Assembly: GCA_003255025.1 (NCBI GenBank)
Contig: QANY01007891.1
Location: 2,200,558-2,264,557 of the forward strand
Reading direction: 5' to 3'
DNA: 64,000 nucleotides
From: Datisca glomerata
Lineage: Eukaryota; Streptophyta; Magnoliopsida; Cucurbitales; Datiscaceae
Under the pieces are notes generated by a model. That model did no database searches. It was not told the DNA's origin and was given only the letters and a program-made list of their open reading frames with translations. The position numbers and the translations under genes were made by a program. Below, one piece after another: positions 1-12,159 of the stretch; the stretch's first letter is position 1, and the number at the start of each line of letters is the position of its first letter.

Positions 1-96
1 ACAGAAGAAGAATATGAGTAGCTACGAGGAAATTTATTTCCATTGATATTGGGAAAACTTTCAACGAAAAGAAAATTGCAAAAAACTAAAGATAAG

Positions 97-1800
97 CTAT
101 TCAGCAGCAAGATTAATGGTCAAGACTTCCATCGCGTCTTCGACGGGAGGAGTTACGGCCAGGGCTTCCGCTAAAGTTTCAGTTGGAAAGAGAGCTGGGC
201 TAGAAAGAGGAGTAGGAATTTCGTCAGTAAGGGCCCGCCGAGGAGGTTTTTGGCGCATACCATCACGATAGCCTAGGCTATAAACCTCGGCTTCCGCTGC
301 GTCAAACTCCGTCTAATAAAACTTGTCGACTTCAAGTTCCTTCTCCCTCAAAGCTGAGTCCTTCTGCACAGCAGCACAACAAGGTTGAGATTTTCATCCT
401 TGGGAGATTCGACTCTCCCGCTTGCTTACCAAAATTGGCCCGCAACTCCATCTCAGATCGCGTCAACGTCTCGATCTCTCTTGCACAACCTCAGCCTCAG
501 TTTGAAGTTTCGTTACTCTAGCTCGAGCTAAATCACGCTCTAAGAAAAATTCCCACGGCATCCTCGGCTCTGGTAATGTACTCCAAAAGAGCGTTGTAAC
601 GCATAATGACTTGCGCGAAGGAAAAAAGATAAGTAGAGAGAAAATTGAAGCAATGAAAAATGTTTTGAAGTACAAGGAAAAAGAAAAATTTCTTACTTTG
701 GCGAGGTCATGGCTCATCGTAGTCTGGATGGCCTCAATTTCAGTCCATTTCAGAAACTTACAAGTCGCGTTCTGGAATGATCGCACGAATCAGAATGTGA
801 GATGCAGACGGATCCTCGAGAGAGCTAACAGATGATGGAAGAAGAGGGGCCTCCATAAACTTGGGGATCCAAGCATCTTCATCGTTAGTCCGCTCTCTAA
901 CGGGAGAAGTTCTCCTTGCCAGGGAAGAAGCAGGAGGACTAGCGGAACAGTATCTGGCATAATGATAATGGGAGGGGGAGCGTGAGAAGAAGGAAGGGAC
1001 AGCGAGCAGGTTTAAAGCAGTTGATCAGATCAGTCCCGCTGTCGGTCGAATCTTCTGAATCAACTGCATAGTATTCGCCACCAGAAGACTCCTTTACAAT
1101 GGGTGTGAAATGGGGAACGGGAATCGCCACAGGGATCACCAGGTTGGCCTCCAAAACACCCATCCTGGATGGGTCCAATAGGGAGTTCCAATCTATGAGA
1201 GGGGCGTGATAAGCAGTAGTGATGACCATCTCCACATTCTGGCTGTTGAACAAGGGCTTCCTGTTGTACGGTCTATCTGAAAAAAGCAAGTGAAAACAAA
1301 GGCCAGCAACACACAAGAAAAACGATGCATAAAGGAAACAGGAAGGAAAAATAAAGAAAAGAGAAAGAAGAGGGGACGGGGCTCAGCTATAGACACTTAC
1401 TGAAAGTTCCCCAAACTCGAGCCAGTATCCAGCGGCCTTCACCGCCCCATTCTCCCCAAATAAGAAGGATGTCCAGTTCCCATCCCTTGTCCCATTTTGA
1501 GAGGTTCTTAATTAATACTCCTCTGTTATCATTTTCAGGGGCAAACATAGTAATTACCCCTCTAGACTTAACTAAATAAGTCATTCTAAATTCGGTAAGA
1601 CCCAAATTTAAATCAAAGAGCATGTTCATGGACTCAAAGCAAAGCAAGACTCTGTAAGTATTCGGTGTGAGTTGAGACGGGGAAAGATTATAATAATTAA
1701 AAAACTCTTGAAACAATGGTGACATTGGAAACCTAAACCCTAAAGCTATATACATTGGGTGAAAAGTGATCTCCACAGGTGGCCTACAGGGCGTGGCCAT
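97..1800 (-). pseudogene. Retroelement gag-like gene with two apparent introns, decayed
   Basis: I do not know a precise function. It resembles the large plant gag-like proteins annotated as retrotransposon or putative transposon proteins. The minus-strand start codon at 1800 opens a 5' coding part to about 1401 (motif LSPSQLTPN, then YRVLLCFES). A splice pair fits 1400 (donor GTAAGTG) and 1277 (acceptor TTTTTTCAG), joining to a second coding part with RKPLFNSQNVEMVITTAYHA and an acidic Ser/Asp/Glu tract. A second intron may run from about 761 to 610. The last part is charged and coiled-coil-like (LARARVTKLQTEAEVVQERS), then a conserved-looking tail ending at a stop at 97-99. Breaks: a frameshift near 540 and an in-frame TAG near 317 where Gln is expected. 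Coding match is clear on the minus strand; exact junctions are inferred. Confidence 0.6.
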
Positions 1801-2640
1801 GGTTGTTTCCCCCTGCTATAGCACAGTGAACATCAGGAGGGGAGGCGTGCGCATCCTCGTAAATTCGTTGAACTCACTCAAATTTTTAACCCTAGGAATA
1901 GAAGGAGAGAAGACTAGTTCACCCATTTCTACGGAGGAGAAGGTGAAGAAGAAATAGGGAGAGACAAATAAGAAAGACTTACGAAGAAGTAGATGAACAA
2001 AAGGTTAAATGACTCTAGAAAAGCCGTGATGGATGGCTGAGAAGGTGTCAGAATGGGTAACGTACATCAATCAACATACTTCGAGGCACGTGAAACGTAC
2101 AAAAGAAGACGAACACCACAACATTCACCCAAGGGTTCAATATTAAGTTAAAACGGGAGACGAACAGCCAGAAAAGAATTTCGAGATGCGTCATTAGACA
2201 AATAAAGTAGCCTCGCTAACGGAAAAACATAAAAGAATTGATTATACAGGTCTTGTACCTAATGAGATCCTATTGAGTGCTACGTTAATCATGAAATTCA
2301 GAATGGACGGGAAATCAGACGCGGCAGTTGTGGCGAAACTGAAACGACAAAAGGAATGATTGATTAAAACATGCGTCCGCATTAACAAAAGGCAGACTGC
2401 TCCAATGTGACGTTGAAGTTCTTCTCACTCGAGTAAGGATGGCCGTTTTTTATGAAGTATTGTATATTGGTTTTACATTATACAACAGGGTAAATGAACG
2501 GCAATGGACTTTCTTTCTGTCACGTCATAAAAATAGAGGAAGAAACCAATCAATCATATAAAAGCACCCAACTTGATGAGGTAACAATAATCATTATCAT
2601 TAGATTAAATTCACTATCTAAATCATTTTGATAGTTAATG
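1801..2640. other. Non-coding leader or LTR-like DNA upstream of the gag-like gene
   Basis: This stretch lies 5' of the minus-strand gag-like gene and is richer in G+C than the DNA to its right. No open frame with family signatures is visible. It is probably the untranslated leader and LTR of the same decayed element, but I could not find its second LTR. Confidence 0.35.
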
Positions 2641-2960
2641 TTGATAAACTAGATCTTTACAAAAAAAAAGAATGATCCTATTTTTAGTTGAAATTAGATA
2701 AATTATATCAGATTTTATATAACTGATTGAAGGTCTATAAATAGAGGCCAGTGTAACTCTAAAATGATTCAATACACAATTGAACAATTACTTCAATATT
2801 CATTATTCTTCATTGATTCTCTCTCTCTCTCTTCATTATTCTTTATCATTGATTGTGATAAATTTTTCCTTTAACTTGCATGTTGAGCCTCTTTTCTGGC
2901 ATGGTACCGATAATTTTTGTTGAACCCACTAATTCTTTTATTGAACTTTCTATTTATTGA
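2641..2960 (+). mobile_element. Possible decayed LTR fragment
   Basis: A TATA-like CTATAAATAGAGGCC near 2736 is followed by a CT-rich tract and by TGGTACCGATAA near 2902, which looks like a decayed plant initiator-Met primer-binding site (TGGTATCAGAGC). This is the layout of the 3' half of a copia LTR plus its primer-binding site. No partner LTR or coding part was found. Confidence 0.3.
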
Positions 2961-4888
2961 ACTCCTAACCATTTTTTAACAAGTAATTGCACCAAATAGA
3001 TAATTTTGAAAGTCATTTTAAGAAATAGTAGTTTTTTTCAAACTTTAGATAAATAGACAAGTTTTCTTGTCACACCATCAACCATTGTTTGAGGTAATTG
3101 TGATGAGACAATTTTACCCTTATTTCTATAGATTTCAAATACGATTTTGCATGAGTTTTTTATTAATTAAATCACTGGTAATTAATTATTCAAATTTAAA
3201 TTTGATTTTCCTTGATTTTTTATTAATTAAATAACCAGAGTAATTATGATTGAATCTCTTTCCTTAATATCAGTAAAAATAGATTAAGGCAATATTCTAT
3301 CAAATTAATGATATCATCAATACCTACTATTCATCAAATTTCAAGGAAATTTTTTATTGGCTCGTGTATCTTCATTGTTTTTTATCCATAGACAATTCTA
3401 AAGCTTCATTGTTGATTTCTTCATTAAAGATTCAAGCATGGAAGGTTTGTTTGTTGTTCTGTCATTAGTGAATTATCATCATTTCGGTTATCTTTTCTTC
3501 TTCCTTGTTCAATGTATGTTGATCTAGAGATTGTTCAGAATTTGAAAGATTTTTCAGCTTAAATTAGTGGTATATAGATGATATACCAATATGAAAAACT
3601 TTTTATTATTGTCCCAATTATATTCAGGAAGAACCAATTTAAGCTCATAACATACAGTTAAATAGCTCAATCATTGATTACTTGCTACAATCAACATGAT
3701 TGATAGTTTAATGTTCAATCATCTATTAACCAGTAGGCTTTGATTTTTCCTCGTCTCACTCGACTAATTTTTAAGATTGTGTTTGTACGGTGATTTTATG
3801 GTTCTTCTGGAAAATATTTTTAGTTTTTAATTTGTAGATGGTTTATTGATGAATTTTTTATTTAAGATTATTTGATTAGTGACAATGGCGATTTCCTTTT
3901 TCTTTTCTTTTTTGAAATAGGTGATAGGCGGGTCTCAAAGTCTTTTGAGCGGGATTGTGGTGGGTTTTATATTTTTTGGTGGTTTGGTTGAGTGATTGGT
4001 GGGTATTAATTTTTCAAATTTAAAAAAATATTATGAGCGTTAATTACTCCCTAAGGTTAAGCATCTATCATATTGGCATATCATCTATATACCAACGATT
4101 GAAGGGTCCGTTTGCTCATCTTTTCACTGATTTTAGGGTTCTTAAAATTTTGGTTAGTTTTTTAAGTCTTTAGTTGGTTGGTTGATGGATATGCGATGCG
4201 AGATGATTTGATTAGGGTTAATGACAGTTTACTTTTGTTTGACTCTTTTTGGTAAATCGATGATAGGCATATTACAATGAATTTTTAGCGGGATTGAAGT
4301 GATTTTCAAATATTTTGGTGGTTTTGGTTGAGCGGTTATGGGATTTTAATTTTTCAAAATTTTGAGCATTAATAACTTCCTTAAATTAAGCATCTATCTT
4401 ATCAGTATATCATTTCTTTACCCGAAAATTCTTCAAACACACCATATTTAGGTTAGGATCATTTTAGTCTAAAATTATTGACAGATTATAAAACCTGTTA
4501 TTTAACTAAATCTATTGAAAATTTACTATTTCTTAAAACAACACCCGTAAAGTTGTTTATTATGCAAAAGTTTCATTTTTAATCTCTAATCTTACTTGAT
4601 GAGCCTCTCACATATTTGCTGAAGCCCAAACATGGTTTTTTAACCCCATTTTTGAACCCCGTATAATATGAGCTTTATACATAAATAGCTAGACTATAGA
4701 AAAATAATATAAAAATAGACAAAAAATTTCATAAAACATCAAATATAACCGTATTTTATGGCCTCGCCTACTAGAATCATTTCTTCCTTATACACTTCTA
4801 TATGATATATAATGATTATTTTATAAAAATTTAAGAACTCTATAAACCCCCAATCCCTCTCTCGCCTAAAATATCTATATGTCACCCT
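2961..4888. other. AT-rich intergenic DNA, no gene seen
   Basis: No open frame with recognisable protein features on either strand. The segment holds one diverged direct duplication, listed separately, and otherwise looks like neutral AT-rich plant spacer. Confidence 0.6.
3870..4420. repeat. Diverged direct duplication, about 220 bp per copy
   Basis: Copies at about 3870-4100 and 4205-4420 share, in order: a T-rich start, GATAGGC, AGCGGGATTG, ATTTTGGTGGTTTGGTTGAG (second copy with one extra T), TTAATTTTTCAAA, GAGC(A/G)TTAAT and AAGCATCTATC. Spacing is about 330 bp. The order of the shared words is conserved, so this is a real duplication and not AT-rich coincidence. Confidence 0.65.
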
Positions 4889-4978
4889 CAATCTCTCTCT
4901 CTCTCTCTATCTATTTATTTATCTATCTATTTATTTATCTATCCATTTATTTATATACCTATCTATATATGTGTGTGT
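4889..4978. repeat. Compound microsatellite (CT)n-(CTAT/TTAT)n-(GT)n
   Basis: A CT run grades into alternating CTAT and TTAT tetranucleotides and ends in a short TATATGTGTGTG tract. Confidence 0.9.
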
Positions 4979-5039
4979 AACACGTAATTTTAATTAGTGT
5001 ATCTAAAATGTGTATGTTGGTGTCATATGTATAATATGT

Positions 5040-5760
5040 ATATTGTTTCAGCCTGAAAACTGCCACAGTAATTTTCCTACAATCTCCCATTGAGGCAATG
5101 TTCCTATCTGAATGACAACTTTTATCAAAGGCCGTAGTGGTGATCTTTATGCACTCTTCCCCTAGATGGGGTCCCCTGTGTCCTTCGAGTCTGCAAAGAA
5201 CACAAACAAAGAAATCCAAGGCGAGGAGAATCGGGGGGCGGGGGTTTCCTCGTCAAGGAACCTACGATGCTTAAGTTAGTCGATGGCCGATCTCATGGAG
5301 TCACCTTTTGGGGGGGAATAGGCGTACCTCTTATGTCGATTGGCCAGGGAGTTTATACCTGAGGTCTCGAGTAGGTGGAAGCGTGTCGAAGAAGGCTCTC
5401 CGAGGCGTGCTGGAGAAGCTTCACAAGACACGAAGCACGTTGTCACCAGTCATAAAGTGATAAACATTTAATGTCGACACGACCCTTTGGATGCTATCCT
5501 GACACTTAGTCATGGTGATTAGACTTGTCGGGTGCTACTTTCAATGGGCAATGATGACCTTATACTCGAGAACTTCCCGAGCTCTTTTGTCGAACCCTAG
5601 CCTTACTCCTGCTTTTTCCTTAGCGCAGGTCTGTGGAGCTCGAGCTCTATGATGTCTGACCAGATGAAGTCGACTTTCTCCCCTTGGAAGTCCCTGAATG
5701 ATGAGTTCCTCAATCGAGGCATGACATGCGTCGTCACGTTGCCCGTGGTTGGGGAAACAC
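5040..5760. other. Isolated G+C-richer island, probably retroelement debris
   Basis: Base composition jumps from AT-rich to near-balanced, with G runs (GGGGGGCGGGGG near 5233) and many CpGs, then falls back at a TA microsatellite. The short frames in it show no family signature. The composition resembles other LTR debris here (38.3-39.4 kb), so I read it as an old gypsy-type fragment of unknown class. Confidence 0.4.
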
Positions 5761-5765
5761 CTATA

Positions 5766-5792
5766 ACATATATATATATATATATATATATG
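5766..5792. repeat. (TA)n microsatellite
   Basis: Uninterrupted TA dinucleotides marking the right edge of the G+C-richer island. Confidence 0.9.
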
Positions 5793-6990
5793 ATTCTACT
5801 GTTTCAAATCTCGAAAAGACTAATTTTAGAGAATTAATCAACTTATAATACTAAATGAAAGAAATAAATTAAATTTGTAATTTACATAGCTTTCCTTTAT
5901 TTTTATTTTTTTACTTAACTAGGAAAGATGAGGGGTTGATCCCGTTACCCAATATGGAACATTACGTCTCTCCACCACCCCGCTGAAGTCCCCTCACCAC
6001 ACCTATGTTGGGTCCATAATTAGTTAATTTAGGGATGATAAAAATGTTGAGTATTATTCAACATGTATAGTACGAGTATTAAACGGTCGAACATTTAGTC
6101 AAAATTTAACCGATAAATACCTACAAGTTTGGATATGGATATTATACATTTTCATTTGAAAATTTTGGCATAAAAAATACCATAACATAATTTATTAATA
6201 AATACAAATATATATATATATATATATAAGAATATATGATGATTTTATCAAAAAAGAAAAGAATATATGATGATTATGACAATAAAAGATCATTCTTGAA
6301 TAGCTAGAGTATATTCATATCTAATATCCAATCTATAATCTAAAAATATCAGAAGTACTTCGAAATCAAAATAAAATAAGTCCAATAACAACATAAATAA
6401 TGTTTCTAGCATCATATTCAATCATACTCATATTCAATGCATAAACATAATTCACGTTCTAGAACATTACAACGGTGTCTTACCATCATTCTAATTCCAT
6501 ATATTTTGTCATCCGTGTATTTTCTAACTATCATATCAACTCATATTTTCAATCTCGTAAATAAAATATGCGTACATTTTAAACAAATGAGAGATATAGC
6601 ATTTCAAATAATATTTTCATGTGTAATTTATTTTGTGATTTTGAAGTTTTAGCATGAAGGCTTTTTAATCTAGCAACTTAAAGCAAAACAAGTCCAAAAA
6701 AATAATAATTTAAAACTAGTCTAACATACCGGTCAATATCTTTCTTATTTTTTGAACACTCATGGGTGCTTTCCTTTTTATTGTTTCATTTTTGTTTTTA
6801 GCATATAATGTTCTATCTCTTTCACCATTTTACTATTTCTTCAAGACTTGGCAAATGCTCTGCTAAATGACACACGTGCCGGCTACATTTGAGAGAGACT
6901 TCAAAATTATAAAAAAGAACAATTGAATTACTCGCGCAATCTAGAATGATGATTGAAATTTAATTGCGATTGATTCAATTGTTGAACAAA
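5793..6990. other. AT-rich intergenic DNA, no gene seen
   Basis: Holds a second short (TA)n run near 6207-6228 and homopolymer tracts. A 71-codon frame at 6437-6652 has no family features and AT-driven composition, so I do not call it a gene. Confidence 0.6.
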
Positions 6991-7127
6991 TATGATTGTT
7001 ATGTTTGATTGTTCATTATAATAAACGGAATTTGAACAGTAATTTATATGATTGTTATGTTTGATTGTTCATTATAATAAACGGAATTTGAACAGTAATT
7101 TATGATTGCTATGTTTGATATAAGTTA
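6991..7127. repeat. 56-bp tandem duplication, about 2.4 copies
   Basis: A 56-bp unit starting TATGATTGTTATGTTTGATT begins at 6991 and again at 7047, identical as far as read. A third, partial and mutated copy starts near 7103 (ATTGCTATG replaces ATTGTTATG). Confidence 0.9.
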
Positions 7128-9950
7128 AATATTGTTATAAAGTTGTGTATATAATAAAAGTTACATAAACCCTTCAATTGTATTATGCATTATAAAATAT
7201 TTTGAGGTACAATTTTATCATTAATTTTAAATTTATTTGATTAATATTCAAATAAATTAAAAATACTAAACTAAATTTTAATAAAGTTAATTTTAATTAA
7301 ATTAATAAAATGAGAGACTGTGAAAGAAAGAAGTAACATTTGCTTTATTTCCATATGAATGTACGAAAATATTTTTGTCAGATATTAAAATTGTAATTAT
7401 ATTGTAAATTAAGATTGCCCTAATTTTCTGCTACAATTCGATTGACTCAAGAGATTATAAATTAGTATTACAAATAAACTAGGACTGTGTTCTAATGTAA
7501 GGATTACTAAAAATTAAGGTAATCCAGATTTACCCTGGCAATCCAGAAAGTGAGACAATCTAATAAAGTTGTATCTGTTCACTTTTATGTATAATTATAA
7601 ATTATAAAAAATAATAAAAACTTTATTTAGTTTTTTAATTTTGTAGTTAACTAAAATTTTTATTATATCTTAGTCCAAGATTGTTGATCTTTATTAAATT
7701 TTACTTTATCATTATTAAATATTAACCCAATATGATTGAAATTAGTGTTGACGTCGCACATCAAAATAATACAATTAAATGCTAACACGACATTTACGTC
7801 ACTTCAAATTATTGTTACAATTTCTCATAAAATTACACATATACCAACATAACAATATTAATTTCTCGTCTTGTGTTCTATAGATTATCATTTACAACAA
7901 AATATATCAATCATCTTTTTCCGTCAATTTAATTTACGTACATTCATTTTTTAGTTAATTACGAAATAATTCTATATAACCAAGCCATTTAAAATCGGTC
8001 AATTTTAAAGAAAAAAAACATGTTTAACTGATAAAAGACTTTAAACCTTTCAAAAAAATTTAAAAGACTTTAAAATAAAAGCAACGACCCAGATCTATCA
8101 TAAACTAAATCTCATATTTACTCTTTCTTATTTAATTTTTTGGAAAGATACTCGGTTCACTCTCGTATTTTGCTTAAAACACATAGGCACCCCTTCTAGT
8201 TTGAAAAAAGACATATAGGCAAGTTTATTATAAATGTGTTGGTTTTAAGCTGAGATGATCAAAACACTATCGATCAAAACTTTGGGTTGTCATCGAAAGT
8301 AGGCATTAAGGGAGGTCTAAGTCATTTTTCAAACTAGAATGAGAGTTTGTGTCTTTTGATCAAACTACAACGAGTGTCAGAGTACTTTTCTCATTTTTTT
8401 AATCTACACTTACATATATTTTTAACTCGCATGGAGTTAATTACAACTCGATGTATATTGTCTTCTACTCATTTGAAGAAGATGATTTTGCATGTATATA
8501 AGCTCATCTCTCATAATGTCATATTTTTTATATGAAATTTAATTGGGGGTTTGGGGTTTAACCAATGGTGATCCTAGATTTTAGTTTAGGGATGGAGCAC
8601 CGTAAGCCATGAAAACATAAAATGCTAAATTTGTTATTTTTACCTAATAATTTCACTTATTCATTTATCATTATTTATTTTAAGATACTTTATATTTAAT
8701 TAATTTTTATTGATATTATATCAAGATAGTTGATAATGTCAATAATTGTTGATCATATTATTTTTTTAATATCGTAACTATAATGTGTGATTACTCTATT
8801 GTTAACAAATTAAACAAAAAAGAAATAGAAAATAACATTTTTTTAAGAATGCATATGATTTAGAATACTTATGTTAATAAATTAAATGTCCAATAAGTTA
8901 TGCATTTAAATTAATATTCAAGCTCATGTATGATTAATACATATCTCATTGTACAATGAAACAAATCTAATTAAATAAAAAGTAATCAACTATAAGGGGG
9001 AGTAAAATGAATGAACTACCAACAAAATTAGTAAAAGAAGTCACATAAATCTTAAAAGCAAGTAGTTGGGCACAAAAATAAGGAAAAAAAATCAATGCCA
9101 AAACTTAGTATGAAACATAGAAATAAAAAGTAACTAAAAAATATGGAAATTGTCAAATCGACCATAATGAGATTTGAACTCAAGACCTATCTTCAAAAAA
9201 ATAAAACAATCACCAATGAGTTTTGTCATAAACCACACGGGATACACTACAAAATAATATCTATCGAAAATATAAAAAGGCTAAAACTGAATGACTAAGG
9301 GGTCACGTGCCCCCTAAGCCCAAGGTGAATCCTCCTAGGTTTAACAGTAATACACGAACCCATTTCCTGTTTTCTCAGGTAACCTATGTCGTAGTATTCT
9401 CCATAAAACAAAAATCGAGTAGAGCTTTTTTTTCTCGATTATATATACCTCATAACAAATTCTCATGCAACATTCCACGTGGACTTAAACATCTGACAAT
9501 GCTCACGACTCTGTATTTGGGGTACAATGAGCAAAGTAAAACTATAGCTGAAAGAACAACCCATTTGCTAAGAAACCCCACCATGAAGAAGAAAAGATAA
9601 GCTTCCCATGGATGTATAATAAAAAAAATAGAAGCTTTTCATTTCTGCTAGTAATAAGCCTTAAGACGGCCCAAATTTTTATGCTTCATCTTCTCCAAAA
9701 CTTTCATCTTCTCCCTTAATTCTTACTCTAATACACTTATATATCCTTCAGTAAATCTGCCAGATTAAAAGTCTCATCTACAACCCTCCCTTAAAACACC
9801 ACATTCCTATTTTGGCCACTCTTTCATTTTCAGATATTCACTGATTTATGTTCACTGTTTTTGACCACGTTGGAATTACCGATGGAGGAACTAGTTTGGG
9901 CGTCTAGGTCTTTTTTTAAGTTTGATAACCGCGACACATTTTAGCCATTT
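7128..9950. other. AT-rich intergenic DNA with a MITE, no gene seen
   Basis: No open frame here has protein-family signatures. The 97-codon frame at 9307-9600 was examined and not recognised. One MITE lies at 8143-8387. The rest is AT-rich spacer with poly-A and poly-T tracts. Confidence 0.55.
8143..8387. mobile_element. MITE with imperfect ~65-bp terminal inverted repeats
   Basis: The left end reads inward from GATACTCGGTTCACTCTCGT to CTTCTAGTTTGAAAAA. The right end, on the opposite strand, reads GTACTCTGACACTCGTTG to CATTCTAGTTTGAAAAA. The two align over about 65 bp with scattered mismatches, around a centre of about 110 bp. There is no coding capacity. Related right-end sequences recur at 14033-14100 and 14233-14310. 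The target-site duplication could not be fixed in T-rich flanks. Confidence 0.7.
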
Positions 9951-9956
9951 TAATTT

Positions 9957-10191
9957 TGTTAAAGAAAAGATAATTAGTTGAGGACTAAATGTGGATCATA
10001 TCTGTCCACATTCATCGATGAGTGAATTGTCGATAGCTTTAATTGTGTATATACACCAAATCAGTAAGTTAATTGTAGGATCGTGACTTAATTGTATCCC
10101 TAGGAATTAGCTATTTCCTTATTATATATTAGCTAGCAAGTCTGTACAAATTATTCACTCATTATACAAAACCTTTCTCAATCATTTTGTT
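9957..10191 (+). repeat. 5' LTR of the copia element
   Basis: Starts TGTTAAAGAAAAGA and aligns end to end with the copy at 13764-13998. Shared blocks include GTGTATATACACC, TTAATTGTAGGATCGTGACT and ATATATTAGCTAGCAAGTCT. Confidence 0.93.
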
Positions 10192-10193
10192 TA

Positions 10194-10205
10194 TTGTATC
10201 AGAGC
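10194..10205 (+). promoter_or_regulatory. Primer-binding site, initiator-Met tRNA type
   Basis: TTGTATCAGAGC differs at one base from the usual plant copia primer-binding site TGGTATCAGAGC and sits two bases after the 5' LTR. Confidence 0.8.
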
Positions 10206-10278
10206 AGCCATCTTGGTGCCTCTAGCCTAACACACTTTCGCCAGAAACCCAAACACAACCACACCACATCAACCAACA

Positions 10279-11330
10279 ATGGCTGAACATAAATCTACAT
10301 AAAAAAGCATGGAGGAGAAGGAGACACCATTACCTGATCCTCTGGCCTTACATCATCTAGACACGCTAGGACTCACCTTGGTTAAAACACAGTTGGATGG
10401 ACGCAATTACGAAGAATGGAGTCGTTCAATGCGCCTCGCTTGCAGCACCAGGAACAAAATCAGGCTGATTGACGGAACCGAGAAGCCACCACCACTAGCT
10501 GATGCAAGATATTCCTTGTGGCAATGCTGCAATGATCTCGTGACAACATGGATACTCAATTCCATTCAGCCTGACATAGCTCGCAATGTTATATACTCAG
10601 AATCGGCAGCAGCAATTTGAAGCAATCTCCATGAGAGATTCTCCCAACAAGATGACTCGAGAATGTATCAAATCTTGCGAGAAATTGTCAAATGTCGCAA
10701 GATTTGATACATTCTCGAGTCATCTTGTTGGGAGAATCTCTCATGGAGATTGCTTCAAAATGCTGCAATGATCTCGTGACAACATGGATACTCAATTCCA
10801 TTCAGCCTGACATAGCTCGCAATGCTATATACTCAGAATCGGCAGCAGCAATTTGAAGCAATCTCCATGAGAGATTCTCCCAACAAGATGACTCGAGAAT
10901 GTATCAAATCTTGCGAGAAATTGTCAAATGTCGCCAAAGATCCCTTTCTGTTTCGGTATACTACACAAAACTAAAGGGACTTTGGGATGAATTGACATCC
11001 TACCAAGAGCCCATTACTTGCTCCTGTGACATGTTGAAGAAGCTTGCTGCCAGGGAAGAGAATGAGAAAGTGATGCAGTTATGAATGGTGCTTAACGAGC
11101 CTTATTCCCAGGTTCGTGGTTCAATCTTGATGATGAGTCCACTTCCAGATACACAGAAAGTTCATGCTCTAACCTTTAGCAAGAGAGGCAGATGGAGATC
11201 AAAATTCACTGGGAGATTCCACCAGCAGCTCACGTCGTCACTCAACCACAATTTGGAGGCCGGGACTCCACACAACGTCTTGATTCTTCTTCTTCCAGTG
11301 ACTCATCTTCCAGCGTAAATTTTGCACCCA
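10279..11330 (+). pseudogene. copia gag, broken and internally duplicated
   Basis: The start at 10279 (MAEHKST) meets a stop after seven codons; the frame resumes at 10309. Gag-type residues follow (LTLVKTQLDGRNYEEWSRSM, WILNSIQPDIARN). A TGA at 10618 replaces an expected Trp, and immediately after it lies a fold-back duplication (10523-10934). Past the duplication the frame continues as ERFSQQDDSRMYQILREIVK, YYTKLKGLWDEL and LNEPYSQVRGSILMM. This is the capsid part of a copia polyprotein, which packages element RNA in virus-like particles. It is dead in this copy. Confidence 0.85.
10523..10934. repeat. Fold-back duplication inside gag (direct copy, inverted copy, direct copy)
   Basis: A 176-bp segment at 10523-10698 recurs in direct orientation at 10759-10934, 236 bp away, with one difference seen. 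Between them 10695-10757 is the exact reverse complement of 10618-10680 (63-bp arms, 14-bp loop). This is the product expected from template switching during replication or reverse transcription. Confidence 0.93.
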
Positions 11331-11585
11331 CTGCGAGCAAGGAGCCCGTTTAGTAGAGCAATGTTATTATTTGATTGGGTTTCCAGTGGGCCACAAATGG
11401 CACGGCAAAGATGTGAAGCCTAAGAACAAAAAGGAGCAGTCCATAATGTTGAGATGAAAAGGGAGTCATACAATGAAAGCCCAACCTTTACAACTGAGGA
11501 ATACAAGCAAATCATTGCACTACTTGCGACAAAAATGGTAACAATCAACCACTCGCAAACGTGACAGGTATATTTACACCAAACT

Positions 11586-12110
11586 ATGATACAATTGAAC
11601 GATGCACATTCAACATTATATTGGATTATGGATAGTGGAGCATCATATCGTGTATCATATCTCGCACCTATTCACAAAAGAAACGTGGCACCTCATGCTT
11701 TTGGTGGATTACCCAACAACGAACAAGCCATCATCGAACACGTTGGATCTATTAATTTATCACCGGACTTGTCTCTTAATGGAGTTCTTCATGTCCCTAA
11801 ATTTAATGTTAATTTGATATTTGTGAGTAAATTGGCTCGAGCTCTGAGATGTATAGTGATATTTTATCCAAATTTTTGCGTTGACATAACGTGGACACAA
11901 GGAGGACGATTGGCCTGGGCAAGCATTTAATGGCCTTTATTATCTCACACAAACCCAAAATCCTCGTCTCGCCAACCACATAGCCCACACTTCTGACCTT
12001 TGGCACCAACGACTTGGACATCCGTCTGGTTGCTACTATTCATAACTTGTCTAAAAACTTTCAAGACGTTGTTCTTAATTCTAAGCATGTTTGTGAGATT
12101 TGTCTCATAG
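11586..12110 (+). pseudogene. copia protease and pre-integrase region, broken
   Basis: The aspartic protease signature appears as YWIMDSGAS near 11620. The pre-integrase HHCC region follows in a shifted frame as LYYLTQTQNP and then DLWHQRLGHPSG near 12000. Downstream the zinc-binding CEICLIAK is followed by a stop. Several frame changes separate these parts. Confidence 0.8.
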
Positions 12111-12159
12111 CAAAATAAACGCATTTATCTTTCAATTCAAGTTTAATAAAAATAGTTGC

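Noticed and set aside
9165..9190. GAGATTTGAACTC resembles a tRNA or SINE B box on the minus strand
   Set aside because: No matching A box, acceptor stem or SINE tail found.
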